In this document: piece by piece, positions 8,273 to 15,968 of the stretch
Numbering within the stretch: the first letter of the stretch is position 1
Layout of the letters: every line of letters begins with the position of its first letter
NCBI GenBank assembly: GCA_030627905.1
Contig: DAOVRZ010000093.1
Span: 1 to 24,432 of the forward strand
Reading direction: 5' to 3'
Length of the DNA: 24,432 bases
From: JAGMES01 sp023128035
Lineage (GTDB): Bacteria; Bacillota; Halanaerobiia; DY22613
The notes under the pieces: generated by a model
Database searches by the model: none
What the model saw: the letters and a program-made list of their open reading frames with translations, nothing else
What the model was told of the DNA's origin: nothing
Program-made: the position numbers and the translations under genes

Positions 8273-10276
8273 ATGAAAAGAGGTTTTGTTTTTCTTTTGG
8301 TTATATTATGTTTTTTTACCATAACCTTTGCTGCACATGCCCAACTGGACCAATATGGAAATCTCCGGTTGGGAAATGAATATATCGAGATTGTTGTAAA
8401 TGGTAATGAAGAAAATATGGGTAGATTTGCTGTTGATATCACAGGTGGAAACCCTATAGCCCCTGGTGATGATAATGAACCTTTGATTTATGGGCGTCCC
8501 AAACCATGGACATCGTTCTCTACTATTTTTCTAGATGGAGAATATTATGTTTTTGGCGGTAAAACGGAACAACGTGCGGGACGAGATGGTAAATATGGCG
8601 AGATGACTGTACCTCCTATGATTATGAAAGAGGGAGATCAAAATGGGATCATAACTACCGCTGCATTTGGCTCACTTGAGGTAGAGCAAATTTTGACCTT
8701 TTCCAAGAGTAGTACCACTGGTTTATATGATACTGCTTTGATTAAGTATCGTTTTACCAATCATGATGAAGTCAGACATAAGATGGGTCTAAGAGTTATG
8801 TTAGATACTATGTTAGGAACCAATGATGGTGCACCGTTTAGAGTTGGTGAAAAAGCAATCACCACTGATGCGTTTTTTATAAAAGGAAGTTTACCTGATT
8901 TCTTACAAGCTTTTGATTCCATTAGCAGTCCGAAGGTGACCGCACAAGGTACAATAAAAGGTCCAGATGTTACAACACCTGATAAGGTTTACTTTGCTGA
9001 TTGGGGTAGTATGGCTGATGGATTATGGAGTTTTGATTTTGATCCTGGTGAAGAATTTTGGCGAGCCGGAGAATTTGAATTGGATAGTGCAATTGCATTA
9101 TTCTGGGCTCCTGAATATTTAGAACCAGGCGAAACCAAAATTTATGTGACTAAATATGGTCTGGGTGGTATTACTGTAGTTCCAGGTTTATTATCTTTGG
9201 GGGTTACTTCTCCAGCAGAAGTGATCTTTGATACTCAAACAAGATCATTCCCAGTTGTAGCTTATATTGAGAATACATCTGAAATTGTGGCAAAAGATGT
9301 AACAGCTCAGATTCAATTACCAAGTAGCTTTGCTGTAGTTGGTGGAACAACTAAAAAAGTTCTAGGGAATATGGAATCTGGTTCTACTGGGCAGGTGGCT
9401 TGGGAAGTGATGCCAGTTAAAGGAAAGACTTTACCTGATCGGATAGTTTATAAGGTTAAAGTTGATGCTTCTAACACAGATGACAATCAGGCTGAGAGGT
9501 TGGTAAGTTTTACTCCTCCGCCAAGTTTTAAAACCTGGTTAGAGTTTCCTGAAAGCTTGACAGCATCAGATGAACAGTTGGAACCTAACCCTTTTGAATT
9601 AACTTTGCATATGAAAAATGCAGGTGGATCTCCAGCTTATGAAGTACATTCTTTAGTTATTTTACCTCCAGGGTTATCCTTTGCAGAAAAAGAAAAGATG
9701 TCTAAATATATTGGCACATTGAAACCTGGAGAAAGTTATATGATTCCTTGGAAGATTAAAGCTTCAGATATGGTTTCTGGGAAGTTGAATTTTGGTCTTG
9801 AATTGCGTTCTCTTAACAGTCCAAAGATTTCGTTGATTGGAAGTATAATGATTCCTGAATTAAAGAGCAAAGTATATATGGTACCTTTAAAAGAAGAAAT
9901 TAAGGTTGGGGAATATTTCGGCGTACAATTAAGGGCGGGTAATATTTCTGAGATGAATCAGTTGATTCTTCATTTATCATATGATACTGAAATTGCTCGG
10001 GCTATGTATGTTTCTCGGGGTACCATCTTTGTTTTGGGTGGTGAGCCACTACCTTGGGTTGATCCTGTAATTGATCGAGAAAAAGGAGTTATTACGGGAA
10101 TTTCAGGTGATTTAAGCCGTTCGAGTGAAAAAAGTGGTATTTTGGCAGAAGTTTACTTTAAAGCGTTAAAACCTGGTCCATTGAAAATTTCTTTTGCGGA
10201 AGTTATGATTACAGATGGGACAGGTAATAACAGTATATTTAGCATGGAAGATTTAGAGATTCAGATTTTAGAGTAA
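8273..10276 (+). CDS. Secreted surface protein with a C-terminal cohesin-like domain
   Basis: This is a 667-residue exported protein of unknown function. ATG 8273 is chosen over 8240 because AAGGAG lies 11 bp upstream and it opens directly on a signal peptide (residues 1-23, cleavage after AAHA). The N-terminal 270 residues form an uncharacterised domain (LGNEYIEIVVNGNEENMGRF...). The middle looks like repeated beta-sandwich, CARDB-like segments (VTAQIQLPSSFAVVGGTTKK; PAYEVHSLVILPPGLSF). The last 130 residues (from about 535) read as a cohesin-like fold: EIKVGEYFGVQLRAGNIS..., LHLSYDTEIARAMYV, SGILAEVYFKALKPG. It lies between tonB and an SLH protein, 18 bp before the latter, so it is probably an envelope protein made with them. 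No dockerin partner is seen nearby. Metal or protein binding is only a guess. Confidence 0.75.
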   Translation: MKRGFVFLLVILCFFTITFAAHAQLDQYGNLRLGNEYIEIVVNGNEENMGRFAVDITGGNPIAPGDDNEPLIYGRPKPWTSFSTIFLDGEYYVFGGKTEQRAGRDGKYGEMTVPPMIMKEGDQNGIITTAAFGSLEVEQILTFSKSSTTGLYDTALIKYRFTNHDEVRHKMGLRVMLDTMLGTNDGAPFRVGEKAITTDAFFIKGSLPDFLQAFDSISSPKVTAQGTIKGPDVTTPDKVYFADWGSMADGLWSFDFDPGEEFWRAGEFELDSAIALFWAPEYLEPGETKIYVTKYGLGGITVVPGLLSLGVTSPAEVIFDTQTRSFPVVAYIENTSEIVAKDVTAQIQLPSSFAVVGGTTKKVLGNMESGSTGQVAWEVMPVKGKTLPDRIVYKVKVDASNTDDNQAERLVSFTPPPSFKTWLEFPESLTASDEQLEPNPFELTLHMKNAGGSPAYEVHSLVILPPGLSFAEKEKMSKYIGTLKPGESYMIPWKIKASDMVSGKLNFGLELRSLNSPKISLIGSIMIPELKSKVYMVPLKEEIKVGEYFGVQLRAGNISEMNQLILHLSYDTEIARAMYVSRGTIFVLGGEPLPWVDPVIDREKGVITGISGDLSRSSEKSGILAEVYFKALKPGPLKISFAEVMITDGTGNNSIFSMEDLEIQILE

Positions 10277-10294
10277 AAAGGAGGATTTTGTCTT

Positions 10295-11032
10295 ATGAAA
10301 CGTAAATGGATTCCAATTTTAGTTATGGTTATGCTTTTGGTATTTAGTACTATTGGTTTAGCAGAAACAATAAAGGATGTTAGTTCATCTCACTGGGCCT
10401 ATAAAAGTGTAAAAACTTTGATTAACAAAGGTTATCTTTCACTTTATGAGGATAATACATTCCGGGGAGATAAAAACATATCTCGCTTTCAACTTGCTGA
10501 GGTTGTAGCAAAAATTTTGACCAGATTAGAAAGTGGTACTGTGACAGCATCTGCAGATGATATCACTACAATCCGTGAATTGACTGTTGAGTTTCGCAAA
10601 GAACTAGTTGATATTGTACAAAGTCAAAATCTCTTTGAAGGTCGAATGACTCAATTGGAGAAAAATCAAGTTGTAATGAAAGAAGATATCGCCCGGAGTC
10701 AACAACAAATTCTTGAGATGATTGATCGACTGATTGATTTAAAAGATCTGGAAGAGCAATTAAAGATTAGTCAAGATAATTGGGTTTCACTGAAAACTCA
10801 GATAGTCGAAATGGAGAACAAACTTGCTGAAGGCTTATCTTTCAGTGTACAGGGTTTAAATATTCAGATGGAGGAAGTTAAAGAACAGAGTAAGGATAAT
10901 ACCAATGATATTCAGGTATTAAAAGCAGAAAATCAGACTTTGAAAGAAGAAATTGTGGATTTAAAAGCTAAAGATACCCAATATATTTTCTATTTGATTG
11001 GTGGCTTACTTCTTTCCATGTTAGTTAAGTAA
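10295..11032 (+). CDS. Single SLH-domain protein with coiled coil and C-terminal membrane segment
   Basis: This is a 245-residue envelope protein. It has a signal sequence (1-23), one S-layer homology domain at about 25-80 (KDVSSSHWAYKSVKTLINKG ... ISRFQLAEVVAKIL), a long predicted coiled coil at about 85-225 rich in Glu, Lys and Gln, and a hydrophobic tail at 229-243 (IFYLIGGLLLSML). SLH domains bind pyruvylated secondary cell wall polymer. In diderm Firmicutes they tether outer-membrane proteins to peptidoglycan, so this protein may bridge the cell wall and a membrane. It lacks the beta-barrel of OmpM proteins. GGAGG lies upstream and the gene follows the cohesin-like gene by 18 bp; a terminator follows. 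Confidence 0.8.
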   Translation: MKRKWIPILVMVMLLVFSTIGLAETIKDVSSSHWAYKSVKTLINKGYLSLYEDNTFRGDKNISRFQLAEVVAKILTRLESGTVTASADDITTIRELTVEFRKELVDIVQSQNLFEGRMTQLEKNQVVMKEDIARSQQQILEMIDRLIDLKDLEEQLKISQDNWVSLKTQIVEMENKLAEGLSFSVQGLNIQMEEVKEQSKDNTNDIQVLKAENQTLKEEIVDLKAKDTQYIFYLIGGLLLSMLVK

Positions 11033-11051
11033 TTAACAAAAATAAGGATGT

Positions 11052-11087
11052 AAAAGAGTGTTGTTCAAAGACAGCACTCTTTTTTTT
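11052..11087 (+). terminator. Rho-independent terminator after the SLH gene
   Basis: AAGAGTGTTG pairs with CAGCACTCTT (one G-T pair) around TTCAAAGA, followed by a run of T. It ends the exbB-to-SLH gene series. Confidence 0.85.
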
Positions 11088-11108
11088 GCTAAAATTTTTG
11101 TGGAAGAA

Positions 11109-11219
11109 TTTAACGACATTTCAGAAGGCGAAGTATTCCTACTCTTCAGGTGGGGGTAGAAGATTAGAACAATTTCAAAATTTCAGTGAGAGTTCAAAAC
11201 TCCTTCTGAAGTCGTTAAA
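11109..11219. repeat. Foldback element with 18 bp arms, possibly a diverged minus-strand relative of the 114 bp repeat
   Basis: TTTAACGAC-AT-TTCAGAAGG (11109-11128) pairs with CCTTCTGAAGTCGTTAAA (11202-11219), with two extra bases in the left arm. On the minus strand its interior carries GAACTC (11190-11195) and CTTCTACCCCCACCTGAAG (11144-11162), close to GAACTC and ATTCTACCCCCACTGAAG in the 114 bp repeat. A 68-codon frame across it is not believable as a gene. Confidence 0.55.
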
Positions 11220-11269
11220 CTTAAGAAATAATTACTACGTTATTATTTCGACTTTAAACAAAGGAGATT

Positions 11270-11298
11270 TTGCACTTTATGTAGTAATATAATATAAG
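11270..11298 (+). promoter_or_regulatory. Probable sigma-A promoter for the SleB-like gene
   Basis: TTGCAC, a 17 bp spacer and TATAAG, 26 bp before the chosen start codon. Confidence 0.5.
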
Positions 11299-11323
11299 AA
11301 CGAGAATGAGAGGTGATTTTAGT

Positions 11324-11932
11324 ATGATGAAATTTTTTTCTCGGGGAAATCGACAAAAAATTGCGAGTATTGTATTGATTAATCTAATTCTCCCAATGAT
11401 TTTTTTACTTGTCTTAGCAACTCCAGTTTATGCTGAAGATTTATCAAAAGAAGATGCGTATAAAGGGTTGGCGATTGCAGTTGGAATCATATTATTAGCT
11501 AAATTAATGAAAAACTTATTTACTGACAATTCACCTAATGTACCGAGTGGTGGAGGTGATGTACCAACTGACTATTCTGAGGCAGATCTAGGTCTTTTAG
11601 CAAGGTTAATTTTTTCAGAAGCACGTGGAGAGTCTTATCAAGGTCAGATCGCTGTTGCTGCTGTGGTTTTAAATCGCATACAAAGCGATAAATTCCCAAA
11701 TACTGTTTCTAAGGTAATTTATCAACCGAATCAGTTTTCGTCTGTAAATGATGGGCAGATCAATCTGATTCCAAATGCTACTGCTTACCAAGCTGCTAGA
11801 GATGCCTTAAGTGGTAAAGACCCAAGCAAAGGTGCTCTCTTTTTCTATAACCCAAAAACAGCCAAAAATATGGATTGGTTTAGAACTTTAAAAACTACTA
11901 TAATAATTGGTAATCACGTTTTTGCAATTTAA
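11324..11932 (+). CDS. SleB-type cell wall hydrolase, membrane-anchored or secreted
   Basis: This 202-residue protein has a hydrophobic N-terminal segment (about 14-38, ending ATPVYAED, a possible signal cleavage site), a second hydrophobic stretch (47-60), and a Hydrolase_2/SleB domain from about 84 to the end: LLARLIFSEARGESYQGQIAVAAVVLNRI, where the glutamate of SEARGE is the likely catalytic residue, then YQPNQFSSV. SleB-family enzymes are lytic transglycosylase-like peptidoglycan hydrolases, used in spore cortex lysis and in vegetative wall turnover. No peptidoglycan-binding domain is present, so a general wall role is as likely as germination. ATG 11324 follows AGAGGTGA; the ATG at 11306 has no such site. 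Confidence 0.85.
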   Translation: MMKFFSRGNRQKIASIVLINLILPMIFLLVLATPVYAEDLSKEDAYKGLAIAVGIILLAKLMKNLFTDNSPNVPSGGGDVPTDYSEADLGLLARLIFSEARGESYQGQIAVAAVVLNRIQSDKFPNTVSKVIYQPNQFSSVNDGQINLIPNATAYQAARDALSGKDPSKGALFFYNPKTAKNMDWFRTLKTTIIIGNHVFAI

Positions 11933-11954
11933 TAATATTTATATGAAAAAATCT

Positions 11955-11983
11955 TTGACATTTGTGAAGTCTTGTGATACAAT
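11955..11983 (+). promoter_or_regulatory. Near-consensus sigma-A promoter of the cold-shock gene
   Basis: TTGACA, a 17 bp spacer and TACAAT. It gives a 5' leader of about 65 nt. Confidence 0.9.
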
Positions 11984-11993
11984 AAGGACACTG

Positions 11994-12017
11994 AGTAATA
12001 CTTATTGTAGTGTTACT
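11994..12017 (+). promoter_or_regulatory. Hairpin in the 5' leader of the cold-shock mRNA
   Basis: AGTAATAC pairs with GTGTTACT (one G-T pair) around eight bases, close to the expected transcription start. Cold-shock mRNAs often have structured, temperature-sensitive leaders, so a role in mRNA stability or thermosensing is plausible. Confidence 0.45.
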
Positions 12018-12054
12018 AAGGTAATTTAAAAGTTTTTAGGAGGAATGTTTAATT

Positions 12055-12255
12055 ATGGAACGCGGAACAGTTAAATGGTTTAACAATGAAAAAGGTTTTG
12101 GATTTATTGAAAGAGAAAATGGTAATGACGTATTTGTACACTTCTCAGCTATTCAAAATGAAGGTTTTAAAAGTTTAGACGAAGGTCAAGCAGTAGAGTT
12201 TGAAGTGGTTGAAGGCGAACGTGGTCCTCAAGCTGCAAACGTTATGAAACTGTAA
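12055..12255 (+). CDS. Cold-shock domain protein (CspA family)
   Basis: This 66-residue single cold-shock domain binds single-stranded RNA and DNA and acts as an RNA chaperone. Both RNA-binding motifs are present: RNP1 KGFGFI at about 14-19 and RNP2 VFVHF at about 27-31. The start MERGTVKWFNNEKGFGFI and the end GPQAANVMKL are typical. AGGAGG (12038-12043) lies 11 bp upstream of the ATG. It is monocistronic: it has its own strong promoter and a double terminator. Which csp paralogue it is cannot be decided. Confidence 0.97.
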   Translation: MERGTVKWFNNEKGFGFIERENGNDVFVHFSAIQNEGFKSLDEGQAVEFEVVEGERGPQAANVMKL

Positions 12256-12271
12256 ATTACATTTTGAAAAT

Positions 12272-12340
12272 AAACCTCAGGCCTTGGCCTGAGGTTTTGG
12301 TTTAAAAAGGGAATCCTTATAATAAGAGGATTCTTTTTTT
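12272..12340 (+). terminator. Two tandem terminators after the cold-shock gene
   Basis: The first has a perfect 12 bp stem AAACCTCAGGCC/GGCCTGAGGTTT with a 2-base loop (12272-12297). The second is GAATCCT (12311-12317) pairing with AGGATTC (12327-12333), then seven T. Confidence 0.9.
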
Positions 12341-12553
12341 AATTTCAAGGATTAAAGAAGGTAAAATAACAAAAAAAATAGGATTTTTTTTTGAGTTTGT
12401 TTTTGATAGTGGTGGTTAATGGAGGAATTAATAATTGTTGAACTTCAGGGTTCTCCTAATGAAAATGTTAGTCGAAGATTTTCCGAAATGGGGAGTCTTT
12501 TTTATGTTAAAGTTATAAGTAGAAAAAGCGTTAACCCGTTAAATTATAAAAAT

Positions 12554-12582
12554 TTGAAATTAATAATGAAATTAGTTATAAT
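12554..12582 (+). promoter_or_regulatory. Strong sigma-A promoter of the RHH-like gene
   Basis: TTGAAA, a 17 bp spacer and a perfect TATAAT. The rest of the 12341-12615 gap shows only a doubtful frame (12419-12649) that overlaps this promoter and the next gene. Confidence 0.8.
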
Positions 12583-12615
12583 AAAGGTAATAGAGAAAAG
12601 AAGGGAGCTGGAATT

Positions 12616-13005
12616 ATGGGGAAAGATGTTAAGGACGAAAAATTGGTAAGTTTAGAGGTCAAGGTATCTCAGGAATTGGGCCGCAGTATTGATAAAATGG
12701 CGAAATTAAAGGGTTTATCAGGCGAAAGTTTAATCCGTCTTTGGATAGAAGATGGGTTAGAAAGAGATGAATTACGCTTTGAACGTCTACTGCTTTTTGC
12801 AGATATGTCAGAAGATTTGAATGAAGAGACTATTAGAATACTTAATAACTTGAAAACAAAATATTTTGATTCTGCTAATGATGGAAAAAGAGGTCTAGAT
12901 CCATATTTGGTGAAAAGTTTAAATCTAAATCATCTATACCATGCTAGTTGTCAGGAAAGGAGTAAAGTGATGCAGGAGAAAGAAGGTGAAAGATTGGCTG
13001 ATTAG
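12616..13005 (+). CDS. Small protein with a ribbon-helix-helix-like N-terminus
   Basis: This is a 129-residue protein of unknown function. Residues about 9-50 (LVSLEVKVSQELGRSIDKMAK...SLIRLWIEDGLERDE) fit the beta-helix-helix pattern of ribbon-helix-helix DNA-binding proteins (MetJ/Arc class): an alternating strand, then two amphipathic helices. The remainder is charged and helical, without recognised motifs. AAGGGAG lies 8 bp upstream of the ATG and a strong promoter drives it alone. No toxin gene follows; the next feature is a foldback element and the convergent parC. A chromosomal regulator or an orphan antitoxin are both possible. Confidence 0.6.
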   Translation: MGKDVKDEKLVSLEVKVSQELGRSIDKMAKLKGLSGESLIRLWIEDGLERDELRFERLLLFADMSEDLNEETIRILNNLKTKYFDSANDGKRGLDPYLVKSLNLNHLYHASCQERSKVMQEKEGERLAD

Positions 13006-13075
13006 TATGTAGATAAAAAAAGGCATATTGACGACTAAACTATGAACTAAGTTTCATTTTTATGGTATAAACTAA

Positions 13076-13190
13076 GAGTCACTGTACCTAAAGGAAGATA
13101 AGCGATGCCTAAGTCAGTTCGAATTAAGAAACACTATCTTATTTCGAGCTGACTTTTGAAGGAGCGTTTTTCCTTTAGGTACAGTGACTC
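13076..13190 (-). repeat. Foldback element A: conserved asymmetric core inside copy-specific perfect 21 bp arms
   Basis: Bases 13076-13096 are the exact reverse complement of 13170-13190. The interior 13097-13169 shares with 20353-20437 a 26-base identical block (13146-13171, reverse complement of 20353-20378) and a 17-base block with 15 matches (13101-13117 against 20421-20437). Inner pairing is AAGTCAG (13111-13117) with CTGACTT (13149-13155), plus 10 of 11 pairs further in. Read on the minus strand it begins 25 nt after the parC stop. There is no T run, so it is not a simple terminator. The arms share nothing with those of element B. Confidence 0.85.
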
Positions 13191-13215
13191 GTTGCTTTTA
13201 CACTAAAATTTCACA

Positions 13216-15639
13216 TTATTTTTCATCGTCATCAGAAACTTCTTTCGCCGATTCAATCCATTCAGGAGTAATCGGAACGATAACTATATCGCTGAGTTGA
13301 TTTCGTCCAAGCTGAGCTTGAATGTACATATTTCCAGCACGTTGAGTTTCCGTAATATCTTTAATCTGGATATCTTTAAACTCACCATTTTCTGTAACGA
13401 GAATTAGATATTGATTTTTTATACCGGTTAAGAGAGTTAACATTTGATATTTATTGCTAGAGAGAGATTTTAATCCTTTGCCATTTCGTTTTTGGACCTT
13501 ATATTCAAAAATATGTGTTCTCTTACCGCGGGCGTCTTTACTTAGGGCAACAACATAGTCATCCTCACTAGTAAGACTAAAACCAATTACTAGATCATCC
13601 TCTTCAAGTTTAATACCAATACTACCTTTTGTATTACGTCCAGTAGGTGAAACTTCATTTTCTGCAAAGTGTATGGCCATTCCGTTTTTAGTTCCTAAAA
13701 GAATATTTTGATTATCATCTGTAACTTTTACTCCGACAACTTGATCATCTTTTTCTAAGTTAATAGCTTTGATGACAGTGACAGAAGAATCATACTCTTG
13801 AGCTAGTGTTTTTTTCACCATACCTTTTTCGGTAGCAAATGTAATGAATTGTTCTTTGGTCTCTTTATTCAGCATGATAATATCTACTACATCTTCTTTT
13901 AAAGGAATCTTTAGATAATTATTTAAAGGATCTCCGGTAGAAAGAGCATGATGTTCGGGAAGATCATAAACTTTTAAGCCATAACAGTTTCCTGATCTGG
14001 TGAAAAAGAGGATTCGATCCAAAGTGGTTCCATGTAGAATATGGGTGATAAAGTCTGCTTTACTTGCTCTAACATTAGTAGTCTCAGTTGAACGTTTGAT
14101 ATATTGTCTATATGAGAGTGAGATTACAACATCCTCTTCTTTGATCAGATCTTCAGTTTCAATGGTTGCTTCAGATGCATCAGTGACAATGGTTGTCCTG
14201 CGTGAATCTCCATATTTTTTTCTGATCTCAAGGAGTTCCTCTTTTACCAAATCACGTAAGACTGTTGGGTTTTCAAGGATCAATTTTAAATGAGAAATTT
14301 GGTTATTTAGTTCTCCAATTTCGATAATTATCTTTTCTTGTTCTAAACCTACCAGACGTTGTAACTGCATCTTTAAGATGGCATCAGCTTGGATGTCGGT
14401 AATTTCTAAGACTTTCATTAATTGAGTTTTCGCTTCTTTGGTTGATTTAGATGAACGAATAATCTGAATCACTAAATCCAGCTTGTCTATGGCAATTTTT
14501 AGACCATTCAGGATGTGAAGACGGTTTTCAGCATGTTTTAATTCGAAGCGTGTTCTTCTGGTCACTACTTCTTTTCTGAAACTGAGAAACTCTTCTAATA
14601 TTACTTTTAGATTAAGAACTTTTGGGTGTTTTCCATCAATTAATGCTAACATATTTATTCTATTGGTTGTTTGCATAGATGTAAATTTGTAGAGCTGATT
14701 AAGAACTATATTGGTGTTAGCTTGAGGTTTTAACTCAATAACTACTCTCATGCCATCACGATCAGATTCGTCACGAATATCTGATATGTTGTTGATTTTA
14801 TCTTTGTTTACTGCATCGGCGATCTCTTCGATCAATTTGGTCTTTTGGAGTTGATAGGGTATCTCGGTAATTATAATTTGTTCCCTATTTTTGCTTTTTT
14901 GTTCAATCTTAGTTTTAGCTCGAACGGTAATTCGTCCTTTTCCTGTTTTGTAAGCTGATTGAATTCCATCGATTCCAACAATCTCTCCACCAGTGGGGAA
15001 ATCTGGCCCTTTAATGGTTTGCATTAATTTATTGATAGAGATTTCAGGATCATCAAGAAGTTTGACAAGTCCATCAGTTACCTCTCTTAAGTTATGAGGT
15101 GGAATATCTGTACTCATACCAACGGCAATTCCAGTAGAACCGTTGACTAGGAGGTTTGGTATTTTTGTAGGTAAGACTACTGGTTCATCTAGGCTTGTGT
15201 CAAAATTGGGTATAAAATCAATAGTCTCTTTATTTATATCTACTAACAAATCCATTGATAATGGAGTTAATCTAGCTTCTGTATAACGCATAGCCGCAGG
15301 ACTATCTCCATCGATAGAACCAAAGTTACCGTGTCCATCAATCAAAGGGTAGCGTTGAGCAAAATCTTGAGCCATTCTGACCATAGCACTATATACAGCA
15401 GCATCACCATGAGGATGGTATTTACCTAAAACCTCACCGACGATTCTGGCAGATTTTTTGTGGGGTTTATCTGGAGTGAGACCTAAATCACGAGTAGCAT
15501 ATAAAATTCTTCTGTGAACAGGCTTTAATCCATCTCTAACATCAGGTAAAGCCCGTCCAACGATAACACTGAGTGAGTAATTTAAATAAGCAGATTTCAT
15601 TTTATCCTCAATTGCAATCGTTGTAATCGCATTATTCAT
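13216..15639 (-). CDS. parC: DNA topoisomerase IV subunit A-like (type IIA topoisomerase, GyrA/ParC family)
   Basis: This 807-residue subunit breaks and rejoins DNA; with ParE it decatenates chromosomes and relaxes supercoils. The N-terminal winged-helix/tower region has the active-site tyrosine Y119 in AAMRYTEARLT and the GyrA/ParC opening YLNYSLSVIVGRALPDVRDG. The C-terminal beta-pinwheel starts near residue 500. In place of the GyrA box QRRGGKG there is TGRNTKG, so it probably cannot wrap DNA like gyrase, favouring topoisomerase IV. At the two quinolone-contact positions (Ser83 and Asp87 of E. coli GyrA) it has A80 and S84 (HGDAAVYSAMV). The gene is divergent from parE, with AAAGGAG upstream of the ATG. 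A gyrase paralogue elsewhere is assumed. Confidence 0.9.
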   Translation of the reverse strand: MNNAITTIAIEDKMKSAYLNYSLSVIVGRALPDVRDGLKPVHRRILYATRDLGLTPDKPHKKSARIVGEVLGKYHPHGDAAVYSAMVRMAQDFAQRYPLIDGHGNFGSIDGDSPAAMRYTEARLTPLSMDLLVDINKETIDFIPNFDTSLDEPVVLPTKIPNLLVNGSTGIAVGMSTDIPPHNLREVTDGLVKLLDDPEISINKLMQTIKGPDFPTGGEIVGIDGIQSAYKTGKGRITVRAKTKIEQKSKNREQIIITEIPYQLQKTKLIEEIADAVNKDKINNISDIRDESDRDGMRVVIELKPQANTNIVLNQLYKFTSMQTTNRINMLALIDGKHPKVLNLKVILEEFLSFRKEVVTRRTRFELKHAENRLHILNGLKIAIDKLDLVIQIIRSSKSTKEAKTQLMKVLEITDIQADAILKMQLQRLVGLEQEKIIIEIGELNNQISHLKLILENPTVLRDLVKEELLEIRKKYGDSRRTTIVTDASEATIETEDLIKEEDVVISLSYRQYIKRSTETTNVRASKADFITHILHGTTLDRILFFTRSGNCYGLKVYDLPEHHALSTGDPLNNYLKIPLKEDVVDIIMLNKETKEQFITFATEKGMVKKTLAQEYDSSVTVIKAINLEKDDQVVGVKVTDDNQNILLGTKNGMAIHFAENEVSPTGRNTKGSIGIKLEEDDLVIGFSLTSEDDYVVALSKDARGKRTHIFEYKVQKRNGKGLKSLSSNKYQMLTLLTGIKNQYLILVTENGEFKDIQIKDITETQRAGNMYIQAQLGRNQLSDIVIVPITPEWIESAKEVSDDDEK

Positions 15640-15745
15640 AATAATGAACTCCTTTCCATACTTCGTTATGTATTCTTCGAGTAAAATTTTAAAATTCCTC
15701 TATAAAAATTAGAAAACCACTATTGAAATAGGTGTAACATCTCCT

Positions 15746-15773
15746 ATTATACCATCATTTTTAGATTTGTAAA
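15746..15773 (-). promoter_or_regulatory. Probable parC promoter
   Basis: On the minus strand: TTTACA, a 16 bp spacer, then TATAAT preceded by TGG (extended -10). It gives a leader of about 100 nt. Confidence 0.6.
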
Positions 15774-15802
15774 ACTTAAGTCTGGTAAAAACGAAAACCA
15801 TT

Positions 15803-15811
15803 TGGTATAAT
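15803..15811 (+). promoter_or_regulatory. Probable parE promoter (extended -10)
   Basis: TGGTATAAT is an extended -10 element; no good -35 hexamer is seen. It lies only about 55 bp from the divergent parC -10, so the two topoisomerase genes may share a control region. Confidence 0.55.
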
Positions 15812-15968
15812 AAATTTGTTAAAACTGTGAAACAGATATACTGCAAAGCAGATTATTGAGCTATGGAGAAGGAAATTTTCTTTTTATCCAGAAAAGATAA
15901 GAGAAGCCATAGAAAACGAACGTTTGTTGCGTGTGCGAAATAATATTAGAATTTGGGAGTGTGGAAAG

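Noticed and set aside
11086..11292. 68-codon frame after the SLH gene
   Set aside because: It starts in the terminator and crosses the foldback element; no ribosome site.
12419..12649. 76-codon frame before the RHH-like gene
   Set aside because: It overlaps a consensus promoter and the start of the next gene, and its product resembles nothing and turns into a basic tail.
13076..13190. Element A as a simple bidirectional terminator between convergent genes
   Set aside because: No T run on either side, a 73-base interior is too long, and the core is repeated at 20353-20437 where a separate terminator follows.
14000..14293. 97-codon plus-strand frame inside parC
   Set aside because: Antisense shadow of a well-conserved gene.
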